This document shows positions 34,308-43,565 of a DNA stretch of 64,000 bases, piece after piece. The DNA is from Dyadobacter jiangsuensis. GTDB lineage: Bacteria; Bacteroidota; Bacteroidia; Cytophagales; Spirosomataceae. The notes beneath the pieces were generated by a model that was given only the letters and a program-made list of their open reading frames with translations, did no database searches and was not told where the DNA came from. A program made the translations under genes and the position numbers. The stretch is from the NCBI RefSeq assembly GCF_003014695.1, contig NZ_PYAS01000002.1:619230-683229 (forward strand), in the 5' to 3' direction. Numbering within the stretch: the first letter of the stretch is position 1; every line of letters begins with the position of its first letter.

Positions 34308-35345
34308 ATGAAACATTTAAAGAATGCAGGGTGCATTGCATTGGGTGCAATGGCTTTGAATTTGATTACACACTTTTCCGAGGCTCAGGTTGGGATTGGG
34401 ACTACAACTCCGCAGGAGAAGTTGCATGTTTATGATGGGTCAATAATTGGTACTACTCCTGAATTGCCGGCTGAAAACGATCCGTATTATGATCCTGACT
34501 TCGCAATACCATTGCATTATGGCTTCATGTGGCTGCATGATAAAAGTGCCTTGCGAGCCGTTGGCGAAAGATCGGGTACGGGGACCCTTGACAAACAGGG
34601 GATAGGTCAATTTTCGTTTGCCGCAGGATATGAAAATTTGGCCAGTGGGTTGGGTGCGGTTTCCTTCGGATTGCGTTCTTCGGCCGCAGGAACGGCATCC
34701 TTTGCCGGTGGTGAAAAGTCCTATGCTTCGGGCTCATTTGACTTTGCTTTTGGTACGGGTGCGGTTGCAAGCGGAGGGCATTCGGTTGCGATGGGTGATC
34801 AGGTATCAACAAATGGCCAATACTCGTCGTTCGTCTTTGGATCGGGAGGTAATTCGAGTTTGAAGAACGACAAAAGCTATCAAATGGTCATGGGCTTTTC
34901 GGGAGGGTACAAATTGTTTACAAATAGTGCGCAAACAATAGGAGTTCAATTGCAGTCGGGAAGTAATGCCTGGTCAGTCATCTCCGACGTCAACAAAAAA
35001 GAAAACTTCGCCCCGGTCAATGGCGAAGACTTCCTCCAAAAAATCAGCAAAATGAACCTGACTTCCTGGAACTACAAAGGCCAGGATCCTAAACAATACC
35101 GGCACTACGGCCCTATGGCGCAGGATTTCTATAAGGCATTCGGGCAGGATGCTTATGGCACGATTGGGTCGGATACGACCATTAATCAGGCTGATTTCGA
35201 TGGTGTGAACCTGATCGCAGTCCAGGCGCTGATCCGGAGAATGGAAGAAATGAGCGTCGAGATTGCCACCATCAGGGCGGAGTTGGCGGAGGCTCGATCT
35301 GAGCAGGGAAGGAAGAAGAAACGTATAATGGCGATTCAAAAGTAG
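34308..35345 (+). CDS. Surface protein with YadA-like head repeats and peptidase S74 chaperone domain
   Basis: A 345-residue exported protein. The signal peptide (MKHLKNAGCIALGAMALNLI, ending SEAQ) is followed by VGIGTTTPQEKLHV, a widespread start of Bacteroidota tail-fibre-like proteins. The middle has repeats of trimeric adhesin heads (SGLGAVSFGLRSSAAG, ASGSFDFAFGTGAVASGGHS, VAMGD). The C-terminal 125 residues are the intramolecular chaperone of endosialidase type, peptidase S74 (SDVNKKENFAPVNGEDFLQK, MNLTSWNYKGQDP, YGPMAQDFYKAFGQDAYG). In this family the domain guides trimerisation and cuts itself off. A coiled coil ends the chain (MEEMSVEIATIRAELAEARS). It is a close tandem copy of the next gene. 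Confidence 0.86.
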   Translation: MKHLKNAGCIALGAMALNLITHFSEAQVGIGTTTPQEKLHVYDGSIIGTTPELPAENDPYYDPDFAIPLHYGFMWLHDKSALRAVGERSGTGTLDKQGIGQFSFAAGYENLASGLGAVSFGLRSSAAGTASFAGGEKSYASGSFDFAFGTGAVASGGHSVAMGDQVSTNGQYSSFVFGSGGNSSLKNDKSYQMVMGFSGGYKLFTNSAQTIGVQLQSGSNAWSVISDVNKKENFAPVNGEDFLQKISKMNLTSWNYKGQDPKQYRHYGPMAQDFYKAFGQDAYGTIGSDTTINQADFDGVNLIAVQALIRRMEEMSVEIATIRAELAEARSEQGRKKKRIMAIQK

Positions 35346-35385
35346 TGCGGTAGATGCCTCTACATTCCGGCAAATAAACGTGAAG

Positions 35386-35398
35386 TACCACTTGGGTA
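35386..35398 (+). promoter_or_regulatory. TACC-N5-GGTA dyad upstream of the second S74 gene
   Basis: This is the same 13 bases, TACCACTTGGGTA, as at 34215, 92 bp ahead of the ATG at 35478. The stretch from here to the start codon is largely alignable to the first copy, including the last 27 bp before ATG (AATGTTAAACTTTTACAATC and ACGCACG). Confidence 0.35.
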
Positions 35399-35477
35399 TC
35401 AATCAGTGTGACTGTGAGGCAATTGGCTGACATTCGGCATCAAAATGTCAAATGTTAAACTTTTACAATCACGCACG

Positions 35478-36617
35478 ATGAAACATTTAAAGAATGCAGG
35501 TCGCATTGCATTGGGTGCAATAGCTCTGAGTTTGATTACACACTTTTCTAAGGCCCAGGTTGGGATTGGGACTACTACTCCGCAGGCTAAGTTGCATGTG
35601 CATCACGGGGCAATCATGTCCACGACCAAAAATTTCGATCCCGCATTTGATCCGTTCTATGATCCTCAGCTACCAGGAGATTCAATTCAGTTTGGGCTAA
35701 AGTGGATTTACGACAAAGGAGCTTTAAGAGCAGGCGGATTCAGGGAAGGTAAAAGCGATTTCGATGCACCAGATGTAGGATTGTACTCTTTCGCTTCCGG
35801 TTACGAGAATTCTGCTACCGGGCGGGCCGCAACCGCGATCGGCCTGCAAAGCATGTCGACTGCTACGGGATCGTTTGCCGTCGGGTTCGCGTGTAAAGCC
35901 TTCGGTAGCTATTCATTTGTACATGGAAATCAATCGAAGGCAAGCGGACTAAATGCTGTTGCGATGGGAAATGGTGCGGTTGCGGATGGGAATAATTCTG
36001 TTGCGATGGGAAATGGTGCGGTTGCAAGCGGGAGTAATTCCGTTGCGATAGGCAATGGCTCGACTAACAGCAAAACCGGATCCTTTGTTTTGGGCTATGG
36101 AACGACCACAGTCAAAAGTAATGGCAATAATGAAATGGCGATGGCATTTACAGGAGGATACCGTTTGTATACCGACGCCATGGCCACTGTCGGGGTTTTA
36201 CTTCCATCCAACGGAAACGCCTGGCAGGTTACTTCCGACGTCAACAAAAAGGAAAACTTCGCTCCCGTCAACGGCGAGGACGTTTTAAATAAAATCGCCA
36301 GGATGAACCTCACGTCCTGGAATTATAAAGGGCAGGACCCAAAGACGCTTCGGCATTATGGCCCGATGGCGCAGGATTTCTACAAGGCTTTCGGGCGGGA
36401 TTCGTATGGAACGATCGGGACGGATACGACGATTAACCAGGCTGATTTCGATGGCATTAATCTGATTGCGATTCAGGCGTTGGCTAAAAGAACTGAGCAA
36501 TTGGAAAAGCAAAACAGTGATCTGCTGGTAGAGCTGGCGGAAATAAAAGCTCAATTGGCAGGGAATGCACGGACACGGGGCACAGGCAAACGGAAGGGTG
36601 TTATAGCGAACAGATAA
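35478..36617 (+). CDS. Tandem paralogue with YadA-like head repeats and peptidase S74 chaperone domain
   Basis: A 379-residue paralogue of 34308-35345. The signal peptide differs at only a few residues, and the S74 domain is nearly the same (SDVNKKENFAPVNGEDVLNK, MNLTSWNYKGQDP, YGPMAQDFYKAFGRDSYG). The head region is longer and different, with a run of almost identical 14-residue units (AVAMGNGAVADGNN, SVAMGNGAVASGSN, SVAIGNGSTNSKTG), the classic YadA-head repeat. The start at 35478 is chosen since it aligns exactly with the first copy; the in-frame ATG at 35445 lies in the duplicated leader. A C-terminal coiled coil (AKRTEQLEKQNSDLLVELAE) may aid trimerisation. A T9SS-sorted protein follows after 22 bp. 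Confidence 0.87.
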   Translation: MKHLKNAGRIALGAIALSLITHFSKAQVGIGTTTPQAKLHVHHGAIMSTTKNFDPAFDPFYDPQLPGDSIQFGLKWIYDKGALRAGGFREGKSDFDAPDVGLYSFASGYENSATGRAATAIGLQSMSTATGSFAVGFACKAFGSYSFVHGNQSKASGLNAVAMGNGAVADGNNSVAMGNGAVASGSNSVAIGNGSTNSKTGSFVLGYGTTTVKSNGNNEMAMAFTGGYRLYTDAMATVGVLLPSNGNAWQVTSDVNKKENFAPVNGEDVLNKIARMNLTSWNYKGQDPKTLRHYGPMAQDFYKAFGRDSYGTIGTDTTINQADFDGINLIAIQALAKRTEQLEKQNSDLLVELAEIKAQLAGNARTRGTGKRKGVIANR

Positions 36618-36639
36618 TTCACACACAAAACTTTTTCAA

Positions 36640-37635
36640 ATGAGAATCAAAACATCAATTGCATTGGCACTGTGTTGCATGTGGGCGATGGAGGGGCGTT
36701 GTCAGTTTGTTACGGGTAGCGATTTGTATGTAAAAATAGGAACGGTATTCTCCGTGGATAGCCTCGTACTCGTCCCCACCGAAGATCTCAACCTAGGCAA
36801 CAACTATTCCCTCACAGTATCGCACACCGCAGTGCCGGGTAACCCGAATGCGAGTATTAAAAAGAAGTACGTTTTCAACAATCCGGTCAATTTTCATGGT
36901 ACCCTGGGCATTATCTATGATCCGGCGGAGCTGAACGGCAACACGGAATCATTGTTGGAATTGGCGAATTCGTGGTCGGACGAATCGGGGTTTACGACAA
37001 TGTCTAGTTCGACGCGCGACTTAGGTTTGCATTATGTATCCAAAGATGTAGCCGACCTGGATATCAGGTTGCTCACGCTCGTGAATGCACAAAGCGCGCT
37101 GCCCGTAACGCTCGCTGCATTCGATGCCGAAAAGGATGAAAAGCGTGTAAAGCTGACATGGAGAACCTCTTTTGAGGCTAACAGCGATTTCTTTGAAATC
37201 CAGCGAAGCCGGGATACGAAGAATTGGAAGGTATTGGATCGTGTGGGCTCGGCAGGGGAAAGTAGTCAGCAGGTAGACTACGCCTATACTGACACGGATC
37301 CGATTGCCGATATAGCCTATTATCGGTTAAAAATGATTGACCGTGACGGCACTTTTGCATTCAGCCAGATCAGGAAGGTGTCGTGGGATGGGGCGGATCT
37401 GGTTGTTTTTCCGAACCCGGCGGGCGACCGGCTCGAAATTGACGTGAAAGACTGGTCAAAGGTAACGAAGGTAACGGTATTGAATGCCGGTGGTAGCATT
37501 GTGAGAGAAACTGCGGGAGCAACAGGTTCAAAAGAGCAATATGTTCCGCTAACCGGCATCCAACCGGGCAGCTACATGCTGCAAATTGAGTACCGCGACG
37601 GAAGTTCTGAACGTTCGCATTTTGTCAAGTATTGA
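36640..37635 (+). CDS. Secreted protein with T9SS C-terminal sorting domain
   Basis: A 331-residue exported protein with a signal peptide to about residue 21 (MWAMEGRCQ). The N-terminal half is beta-rich with no known domain (VSHTAVPGNPNASIKKKYVF). Residues about 150-245 form a fibronectin-like/CTD-linker domain common in T9SS cargo (LPVTLAAFDAEKDEKRVKLT, WRTSFEANSDFFEIQRSRD, YYRLKMIDRDGTFAFSQIRK). The last 75 residues are the sorting domain (VVFPNPAGDRLEIDV, PGSYMLQIEYRDG). It lies 22 bp after the second S74 gene, so a surface assembly with the two S74 proteins is plausible. Ligand unknown. Confidence 0.85.
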   Translation: MRIKTSIALALCCMWAMEGRCQFVTGSDLYVKIGTVFSVDSLVLVPTEDLNLGNNYSLTVSHTAVPGNPNASIKKKYVFNNPVNFHGTLGIIYDPAELNGNTESLLELANSWSDESGFTTMSSSTRDLGLHYVSKDVADLDIRLLTLVNAQSALPVTLAAFDAEKDEKRVKLTWRTSFEANSDFFEIQRSRDTKNWKVLDRVGSAGESSQQVDYAYTDTDPIADIAYYRLKMIDRDGTFAFSQIRKVSWDGADLVVFPNPAGDRLEIDVKDWSKVTKVTVLNAGGSIVRETAGATGSKEQYVPLTGIQPGSYMLQIEYRDGSSERSHFVKY

Positions 37636-37794
37636 TATTTACCCGGTCCGGGCTATGGTGATGCCGTTAACGCACACAGTGGCCCGGATTCTTATTTTAA
37701 TCCAAATTATCATAGTAAAATTACCGGCTTGCCGGGTTTAGTACGAGTACATATTCAACGAGATTCCTTAACCCTAGCTTTCCTGTTCGATCGT

Positions 37795-40700
37795 ATGCTG
37801 CCATTCCGAAGTAGTTTCAGAATCGGTCTGCCATTGCTGACCGCCTCCCTGCTGTTTAACACACAAAGTTGTAAACCTCCCCAAAACAAGTCGGGCCAGA
37901 ATGTGACAGTGGCTCACACTGCTCAAAAGGTTGAGACGGACATTTATGCGGAACATATCCGGACAACCGGTTTCCAAACGCCGGAAGAAGAACGCCTCAG
38001 TTTTGTGCTGCCCGAAGGTTTTGAAGTAACGCTTTTTGCTTCCGAACCTGACATTACCAAGCCAATGAATATGGAGTTCGACGACCGTGGCCGGTTGTGG
38101 GTGACGCAGTCGTCGGAATATCCGGTGGCGGCGGGAGAAAGCGACGGAAAGGACCGTATTACGATTCTGGAAGACAAAAACGGCGATGGCCGCGCGGACA
38201 CTTTCACGCATTTTGACGATAATCTCAATATCCCGATCGGCATTATGCCGGTTGCAGACGGGGCAATCGGGTACAGTATCCCAAATCTTTATCATTTCAA
38301 AGACACCAACAACGATGGCAAGGCTGACAGCCGGGAGATACTGCTCGGCGGCTTCGGGCATAAGGACACGCACGGGATGGTGAACAACCTCATGCGCGGA
38401 TTCGACGGCTGGCTGCATGTATGCCACGGTTTTTCCAATGTTTCGAATGTTGCAGGAACGGATGGCGATTCGATACGCATGAATTCGGGCAATACTTTCA
38501 GAGTGAAATTGGACGGGAGTCATGTGGAGCAGACGACGTTCGGTCGCGTGAACCCGTTTGGTTACGCCTATGACGAGAAAGGGTATCTGTATTCGGTAGA
38601 TTGTCATACCAAACCCATTACCCAGCTGATTTTTGGCGGGGATTACCCGCATTTTGGCAAGAAGGCGCCCGTCGGACTGGGTTTCGCCCCGGCGATGATG
38701 ACGTACGACTTGGGTTCGACCGCATTGGCGGGGCTTGTTTACTACACGGGGAAACAGTTTCCGGAAAAGTACCGCGGGAGTTTCTTTACCGGCGACGTGG
38801 TCACCTGCCGCATTGACCGGAATACGGTTACGTTCAATGGCTCGACGCCATCTTCTAAAAAGGAAGAGCCGCTTCTGGTCAGCAAGGATCCTTGGTTCAG
38901 GCCGGTGGATATCAAAGTCGGGCCGGATGGAGCCCTATATATCGCCGATTTTTATAACCGGATTATCGGGCATTATGAAGTTGCGCTGAACCACCCCGGG
39001 CGCGACCGGATTAGCGGACGGATTTGGAAAGTGACTTACAAAGGCAATGAGCCGCATGAGAATTTGCCGGTTACCGACTGGTCGAAAGCATCGATCATAC
39101 AATTGCTGGAAGGGCTGAGACACCCGCAGCTGAATACGCGCCTCAAAGTGGCCGACCGCCTTGTTGATAGCTGGAAAGGCCAGGCGATTGCACCGGTAAA
39201 GGGTCTTTTGAGCACTGCCGATGCAGTTGTTCAGGTGCACGCATTGTGGATATTGCACCGCCTCGGCGCGCTCGATGATCGGGTGCTCGATGATGCACTC
39301 ATTAGCAGTGAACAGGTAGTGAAAATTCACGCATTACGTATTCTGGGTGAACGAAACACCATTGTTGATACCCATTACCGTAGGGTTATGGAAGCATTAA
39401 AAGCCGATGATCCGTTTATACGGCGAGGGGCAGCGGAAGTTTTGACGCGCTTTCCGAAGCCGGAAAACCTGGCGCTGTTGATGGATTTGTATGAAAAAAC
39501 GCCGGCTGAGGATACGCATTTGCGCTATACCGCCATGCTGGGTGTTCGAAACAACTTGAAAAATGCCAGCGTGATGTGGCGTGTTCCCGCCATGCGGTGG
39601 ACGGATGCACAACTGGCATTGCTGAACAAGGCATTGCTCGACATACCCTCGTCCGCGGGCGCCGCATTCGTGCTCGACTACACGCTTACGCACGAGCTCG
39701 ATTCCCAAGATCTTTTGAACAACCTCGAATACATTGGCCGGCTCGCAGCGCCCTACCAGATCGAAAAGGCTATCGGCCTGATCAATACGAAATTCACGAA
39801 TGAACCGGAAAAGCAACTTTCGTTGTACCGGACGATTCAGGCTGGGATTCGGCAAAGCGGGGCAGCTCCAAGCGCGAAAATGGTTGCCTGGGGTGCCGAA
39901 TTGGCCGGAAAGTTTTTGAACAATATATCCGCCGGAGCCGAAACGTGGAAAATCAGGAAGGTTGGCAAGCATGTCGATCCGGTGAATTCCTGGACGGTGT
40001 CGGATCATTTTCTTGTGGATATAATGCCTGCATTCCGAATCGTTTTGAGTGAAAAAGGAGGTTATGGCCCCCAATCGGCATTGTACTCGGTGCCGTTCCG
40101 GCTACCGGCGACATTGAAAATGAATGTGTTTGATAATGATGTCCATAACCGCGCGGAGAAAAAGGGTATTTCAAAAAACTCGGTCAAAATCCGGTTGGCC
40201 GACAGCGGAAAGGTTGTCGCGGAATATCGGGTTAATCAAGTGGAACCTATGCAGTTCAAGGAGTTGATTCGTAGTGCGACCTTCAATCTGGCGGGGTATG
40301 AAGGGCAAATGGGGTATATCGAGGCGGTGGATAGTTCACAGACGGGGTCCGTAGGGGTCGGGCAGTTTGAACCGGCAGTGATTACTAATCCTGAGAAGGG
40401 GCCATCCATTATTTCGGAACAAAGGATTGCGGCAGTGGAAATAGCTGGAGCGTATCGTATTCAATCTCTTCAACCTGCATTAAGAACTATTTTGCAAACC
40501 AAATGGATGGATCATACAGTGAGGAGTGCTGCCGCGGGCGCCTTGATGAATATAGATCCGAAGGGAAATGTGAATGTACTTTCGGAGGTATTTAATGATC
40601 CGTCGGAATTGCCAGCTTTACGCGAGAAACTGGCTGTGTCGATGGGGCAAGCGGCAGCTCCTTCCGTTTACGAGACATTGAAAAAGCAACTGGCAAGTGG

Positions 40701-41364
40701 CGCGCGCAACCTCCAGATCGTGATTGCGAGTGTATTGGCCAATACCTCCGAAGGTATCGGTTATTTGCTGAATGCATTCAAAGACGAGGAGCTTGGAGCA
40801 GACATTGCTACCGAGGTGCCCGTGCAGGAACGGCTTACCAACAATGCAGATGCTTCCCAGCAAACACAAATGCGGCAGCTGCTCATGGCCGGCGCATCCG
40901 AGCGCGCGGAACGCCAGAAACTGATCGATACGCGTATTGCGAATTTCAAACCGGCGACTACGTTTTCGGATGCGGGAAAGGTCATTTTCGTGCAAAATTG
41001 CAGCGGTTGCCATCAGATCCAGGGTTCAGGAGGGCTCGTGGGGCCGCAGCTCGACGGTATCGGAAACTGGGGCCACAAGGCATTGACTCAAAAAATCCTT
41101 GACCCCAACAGGAATATAACTGAGGCATTTCGTACTTATAATATCACATTGAAAAATGAAAAGACCCTCACGGGCCTGTACCGCAGGACAGAAGGCGAGA
41201 CGATCGTGTTCGCGGACATGACGGGGCAGGAGTTTTCGGTGGCGAAAGGCGATATGAAAGAGTACCGGGCATCCAAATACACGCTAATGCCCGACCAGTT
41301 CCGGAACATCATTCCTGAAAACGACTTTTACGCCTTGCTCGACTACCTCTTAGGGGTAAAATGA
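37795..41364 (+). CDS. Large secreted dehydrogenase-like lipoprotein with HEAT repeats and C-terminal cytochrome c
   Basis: A 1189-residue exported protein, likely a lipoprotein (hydrophobic stretch then NTQSC near residue 28). About residues 65-420 form a beta-propeller of the PVC-type membrane-bound dehydrogenase family (LPEGFEVTLFASEPDITKPM, NMEFDDRGRLWVTQSSEYP, ILEDKNGDGRADTFTHF, GPDGALYIADFYNRIIGHYE). HEAT-like repeats follow (VVQVHALWILHRLGALDDRV), then a carbohydrate-binding-like sandwich, more HEAT repeats and, from about 1055, a cytochrome c domain with CSGCH at 1069-1073 and the later Met-containing LMPDQF. It should oxidise a substrate, perhaps a sugar, and hand electrons to the heme. 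Chosen start: ATG at 37795. Two secondary-sugar genes follow within 35 bp. Confidence 0.84.
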   Translation: MLPFRSSFRIGLPLLTASLLFNTQSCKPPQNKSGQNVTVAHTAQKVETDIYAEHIRTTGFQTPEEERLSFVLPEGFEVTLFASEPDITKPMNMEFDDRGRLWVTQSSEYPVAAGESDGKDRITILEDKNGDGRADTFTHFDDNLNIPIGIMPVADGAIGYSIPNLYHFKDTNNDGKADSREILLGGFGHKDTHGMVNNLMRGFDGWLHVCHGFSNVSNVAGTDGDSIRMNSGNTFRVKLDGSHVEQTTFGRVNPFGYAYDEKGYLYSVDCHTKPITQLIFGGDYPHFGKKAPVGLGFAPAMMTYDLGSTALAGLVYYTGKQFPEKYRGSFFTGDVVTCRIDRNTVTFNGSTPSSKKEEPLLVSKDPWFRPVDIKVGPDGALYIADFYNRIIGHYEVALNHPGRDRISGRIWKVTYKGNEPHENLPVTDWSKASIIQLLEGLRHPQLNTRLKVADRLVDSWKGQAIAPVKGLLSTADAVVQVHALWILHRLGALDDRVLDDALISSEQVVKIHALRILGERNTIVDTHYRRVMEALKADDPFIRRGAAEVLTRFPKPENLALLMDLYEKTPAEDTHLRYTAMLGVRNNLKNASVMWRVPAMRWTDAQLALLNKALLDIPSSAGAAFVLDYTLTHELDSQDLLNNLEYIGRLAAPYQIEKAIGLINTKFTNEPEKQLSLYRTIQAGIRQSGAAPSAKMVAWGAELAGKFLNNISAGAETWKIRKVGKHVDPVNSWTVSDHFLVDIMPAFRIVLSEKGGYGPQSALYSVPFRLPATLKMNVFDNDVHNRAEKKGISKNSVKIRLADSGKVVAEYRVNQVEPMQFKELIRSATFNLAGYEGQMGYIEAVDSSQTGSVGVGQFEPAVITNPEKGPSIISEQRIAAVEIAGAYRIQSLQPALRTILQTKWMDHTVRSAAAGALMNIDPKGNVNVLSEVFNDPSELPALREKLAVSMGQAAAPSVYETLKKQLASGARNLQIVIASVLANTSEGIGYLLNAFKDEELGADIATEVPVQERLTNNADASQQTQMRQLLMAGASERAERQKLIDTRIANFKPATTFSDAGKVIFVQNCSGCHQIQGSGGLVGPQLDGIGNWGHKALTQKILDPNRNITEAFRTYNITLKNEKTLTGLYRRTEGETIVFADMTGQEFSVAKGDMKEYRASKYTLMPDQFRNIIPENDFYALLDYLLGVK

Positions 41365-41396
41365 TATTTGAGTGTTAATCCTAACCCATAAATCCG

Positions 41397-42605
41397 ATGC
41401 TGTTAACCGGAAGAGTTTTGAAATGGTTTTGTTTGATCAATATAATTGCTTTTGCCTGGACCAATGCGTCAGCGCAGAAGAAAGGGAAGAGCGGATCAGC
41501 GCTCGTGTTTAAGAAAACGGAACTTACCAAACGATTCATCGCCGAAGGTGCCGCGATGGGCGATGTGAATAAAGATGGGAAAAAGGACATTCTCTCGGGT
41601 GCCTATTGGTTCGAAGCGCCCGACTGGAAGGAGCATGAACTCGCCAAGCCGCAAGAGTTTATTGTGAATGGCAGTTACAGCGATTCTTTCCTGGATTTTG
41701 CCATGGACGTGAACCAGGATGGCTGGATAGACCTCATCCGCATCGATTGGCCCGGAAAGGCTGCCGCCTGGCACGAGAATCCGCAAAACAAACCCGGGCA
41801 TTGGCCGGTGCATACCGTTTATTCTTCGGTTGGAAACGAATCGCCGCAGCTCGTGGATATCGATGGTGACGGACGGCTGGATTTGCTTTGCAACGATCCG
41901 ACGGGTAAGAAGGTGATCTGGCTGAAATGCCCGTCCAAAAAAGGTGACACGACCTGGGAGAAATATGTGATCAGCAACGATCCCAACAACTCCACACATA
42001 TGTACACGCACGGGATCGGCTATGGCGATATTAACGGCGATGGCCGTAAGGATGTGCTCGTAAGAAGCGGATGGTGGGAGGGACCGGCGGAAGGACCTGC
42101 CAAATACCCCAAAGACAAGGATTGGAAGTTCCATCCGGCAGACCTGGGACAGGATTGTTCCCAAATGTATGTGCTGGATTTGAATGGCGATGGCCTGAAC
42201 GACGTACTCAGTGCCTCCGCGCATAACTACGGCATCTGGTGGCACGAACAGCGGAAGGAGGGCAACGAAACCGTCTGGATTCACCATGACATTGACAAAA
42301 CTATTTCGCAGACGCACGGTCTGGCGCTGAAAGATATGAATGGCGATGGTCACCCCGACTTTATCACCGGCAAACGCTACTTCGCGCACAATGGAAACGA
42401 CCCTGGTGAATTCGAGCCTGCATTTATCTCATGGTTTGAATATAAGCCCGGTAAAGTTCCGACGTGGATCAGGCATGATATTGATGACAATTCTGGCGTG
42501 GGCCTGCACGTGACCGTCGAAGACCTGAATGGCGACGGGTTGCTCGACATCGTCACCGGTAACAAAAAGGGCGTGCGCATTTTCACACAGCAAAAAGGGA
42601 AGTAA
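41397..42605 (+). CDS. Secreted FG-GAP/VCBS repeat protein
   Basis: A 402-residue exported protein with a signal peptide ending near residue 26 (WTNASAQ). It consists of repeats with Ca-binding loops: GDVNKDGKKDIL, DVNQDGWIDLI, DIDGDGRLDLL, DINGDGRKDVL, DLNGDGLNDVL, DMNGDGHPDFI and DLNGDGLLDIV, forming a seven-bladed propeller. Trp-rich blades (WHENPQNKPGHWPVH, WWEGPAEGP, GIWWHEQRK) are typical of a subgroup found beside PVC-type dehydrogenases. There is no T9SS domain, so it is periplasmic or surface-bound by other means. It lies 32 bp after the dehydrogenase-like gene and 6 bp before the epimerase gene, in an apparent operon. A similar protein is encoded at 62702-63871. Confidence 0.86.
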   Translation: MLLTGRVLKWFCLINIIAFAWTNASAQKKGKSGSALVFKKTELTKRFIAEGAAMGDVNKDGKKDILSGAYWFEAPDWKEHELAKPQEFIVNGSYSDSFLDFAMDVNQDGWIDLIRIDWPGKAAAWHENPQNKPGHWPVHTVYSSVGNESPQLVDIDGDGRLDLLCNDPTGKKVIWLKCPSKKGDTTWEKYVISNDPNNSTHMYTHGIGYGDINGDGRKDVLVRSGWWEGPAEGPAKYPKDKDWKFHPADLGQDCSQMYVLDLNGDGLNDVLSASAHNYGIWWHEQRKEGNETVWIHHDIDKTISQTHGLALKDMNGDGHPDFITGKRYFAHNGNDPGEFEPAFISWFEYKPGKVPTWIRHDIDDNSGVGLHVTVEDLNGDGLLDIVTGNKKGVRIFTQQKGK

Positions 42606-42611
42606 TCACTG

Positions 42612-43457
42612 ATGAAGTTTGGTATCAATACCTACCTGTTTTCTTCACCGTTCACGAACGAGAGCACCACGTTTTTCCCACAATTCAAGGATTGGGGATT
42701 TGATTTTGTTGAAATAGCTTTGGAAGACCCGGGCAATATTGATCCGGATTTTGTCCGGAAAGCATTGGACGATAGCGGGCTCGAATGCAGGTCCGTATGC
42801 GCGGCTACGGGCCCCGGGCGCGACCTGCGCGGTACGCGTAAAGATCAGGTGACAGCCATTGAATATGTGGAAGCATTGATCCGCATTGCGCCGGTATTGG
42901 GAAGCAAGCTCGTCGCCGGGCCTATTTATTCTGCGGTAGGCCGGGCGGAGATGGTACCCGATGATCAGAAACGCAAACAGTGGGACCTCGTTGCCGGTAA
43001 CCTGACAATATTGGCAGATTTTGCCAGTAGGCACGATGTTAAGCTGGCCATCGAGCCGTTGAACCGCTACGAGACCGATTTTATCAACACCTGCGAACAG
43101 GCGTTGCGGATGATCGAAACCGTAGGCAGCGATGCATTACAAGTGCACCTCGATACTTTTCACATGAACCTGGAAGAAAAGGACCCGGCACTGGCTATCA
43201 GGAAGGCAGGAGATTGGTTGGGGCTTCTGCATGCTTCCGGCAGCGACCGCGGCACTCCGGGCGGCGACCAGATCAACTGGGACCGCATTTTCGCCGCGTT
43301 GGACCATATACATTATCAGGGCGACATTGTGATCGAATCATTCACGCCGGATGTGAAGGTCATTGCCAAAGCAGCTTCGATATGGCGGCAAGTAGAGCCG
43401 TCGCGCGAGGCTATCGCGGTAGACGGGTTGCGGTTTTTGAGGTCGCTGGCGTTTTGA
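42612..43457 (+). CDS. D-tagatose/D-psicose 3-epimerase-type sugar isomerase
   Basis: A 281-residue TIM-barrel enzyme of the xylose-isomerase-like superfamily. The four metal ligands of D-tagatose 3-epimerases are recognisable: Glu148 (IEPLNRYETDFINT), Asp181 (HLDTFHMNLEE), His207 (LLHASGSDRG) and Glu242 (IVIESFTP). These are exactly four residues lower than Glu152, Asp185, His211 and Glu246 of the Pseudomonas cichorii enzyme as I recall them. Family members interconvert ketoses at C3. It has no signal peptide, so it is cytoplasmic. It starts 6 bp after the FG-GAP gene and is probably co-transcribed with it and with the dehydrogenase-like gene, suggesting uptake or oxidation followed by isomerisation of an unusual sugar. 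Confidence 0.85.
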   Translation: MKFGINTYLFSSPFTNESTTFFPQFKDWGFDFVEIALEDPGNIDPDFVRKALDDSGLECRSVCAATGPGRDLRGTRKDQVTAIEYVEALIRIAPVLGSKLVAGPIYSAVGRAEMVPDDQKRKQWDLVAGNLTILADFASRHDVKLAIEPLNRYETDFINTCEQALRMIETVGSDALQVHLDTFHMNLEEKDPALAIRKAGDWLGLLHASGSDRGTPGGDQINWDRIFAALDHIHYQGDIVIESFTPDVKVIAKAASIWRQVEPSREAIAVDGLRFLRSLAF

Positions 43458-43565
43458 ACGTTTGATTATTCAGCCGATGTTTTTGCACATTGCAGCCGCT
43501 CGATTGACTTACATTGGTGGGAATAGGCGCAGGGATTTGGTAATATTGTAAAAACGAATCGGCTC

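Noticed and set aside
34308..36617. Prophage tail-fibre genes because of the S74 domain
   Set aside because: Both products have signal peptides, and no phage structural, integrase or lysis genes are around. A surface protein fits better.
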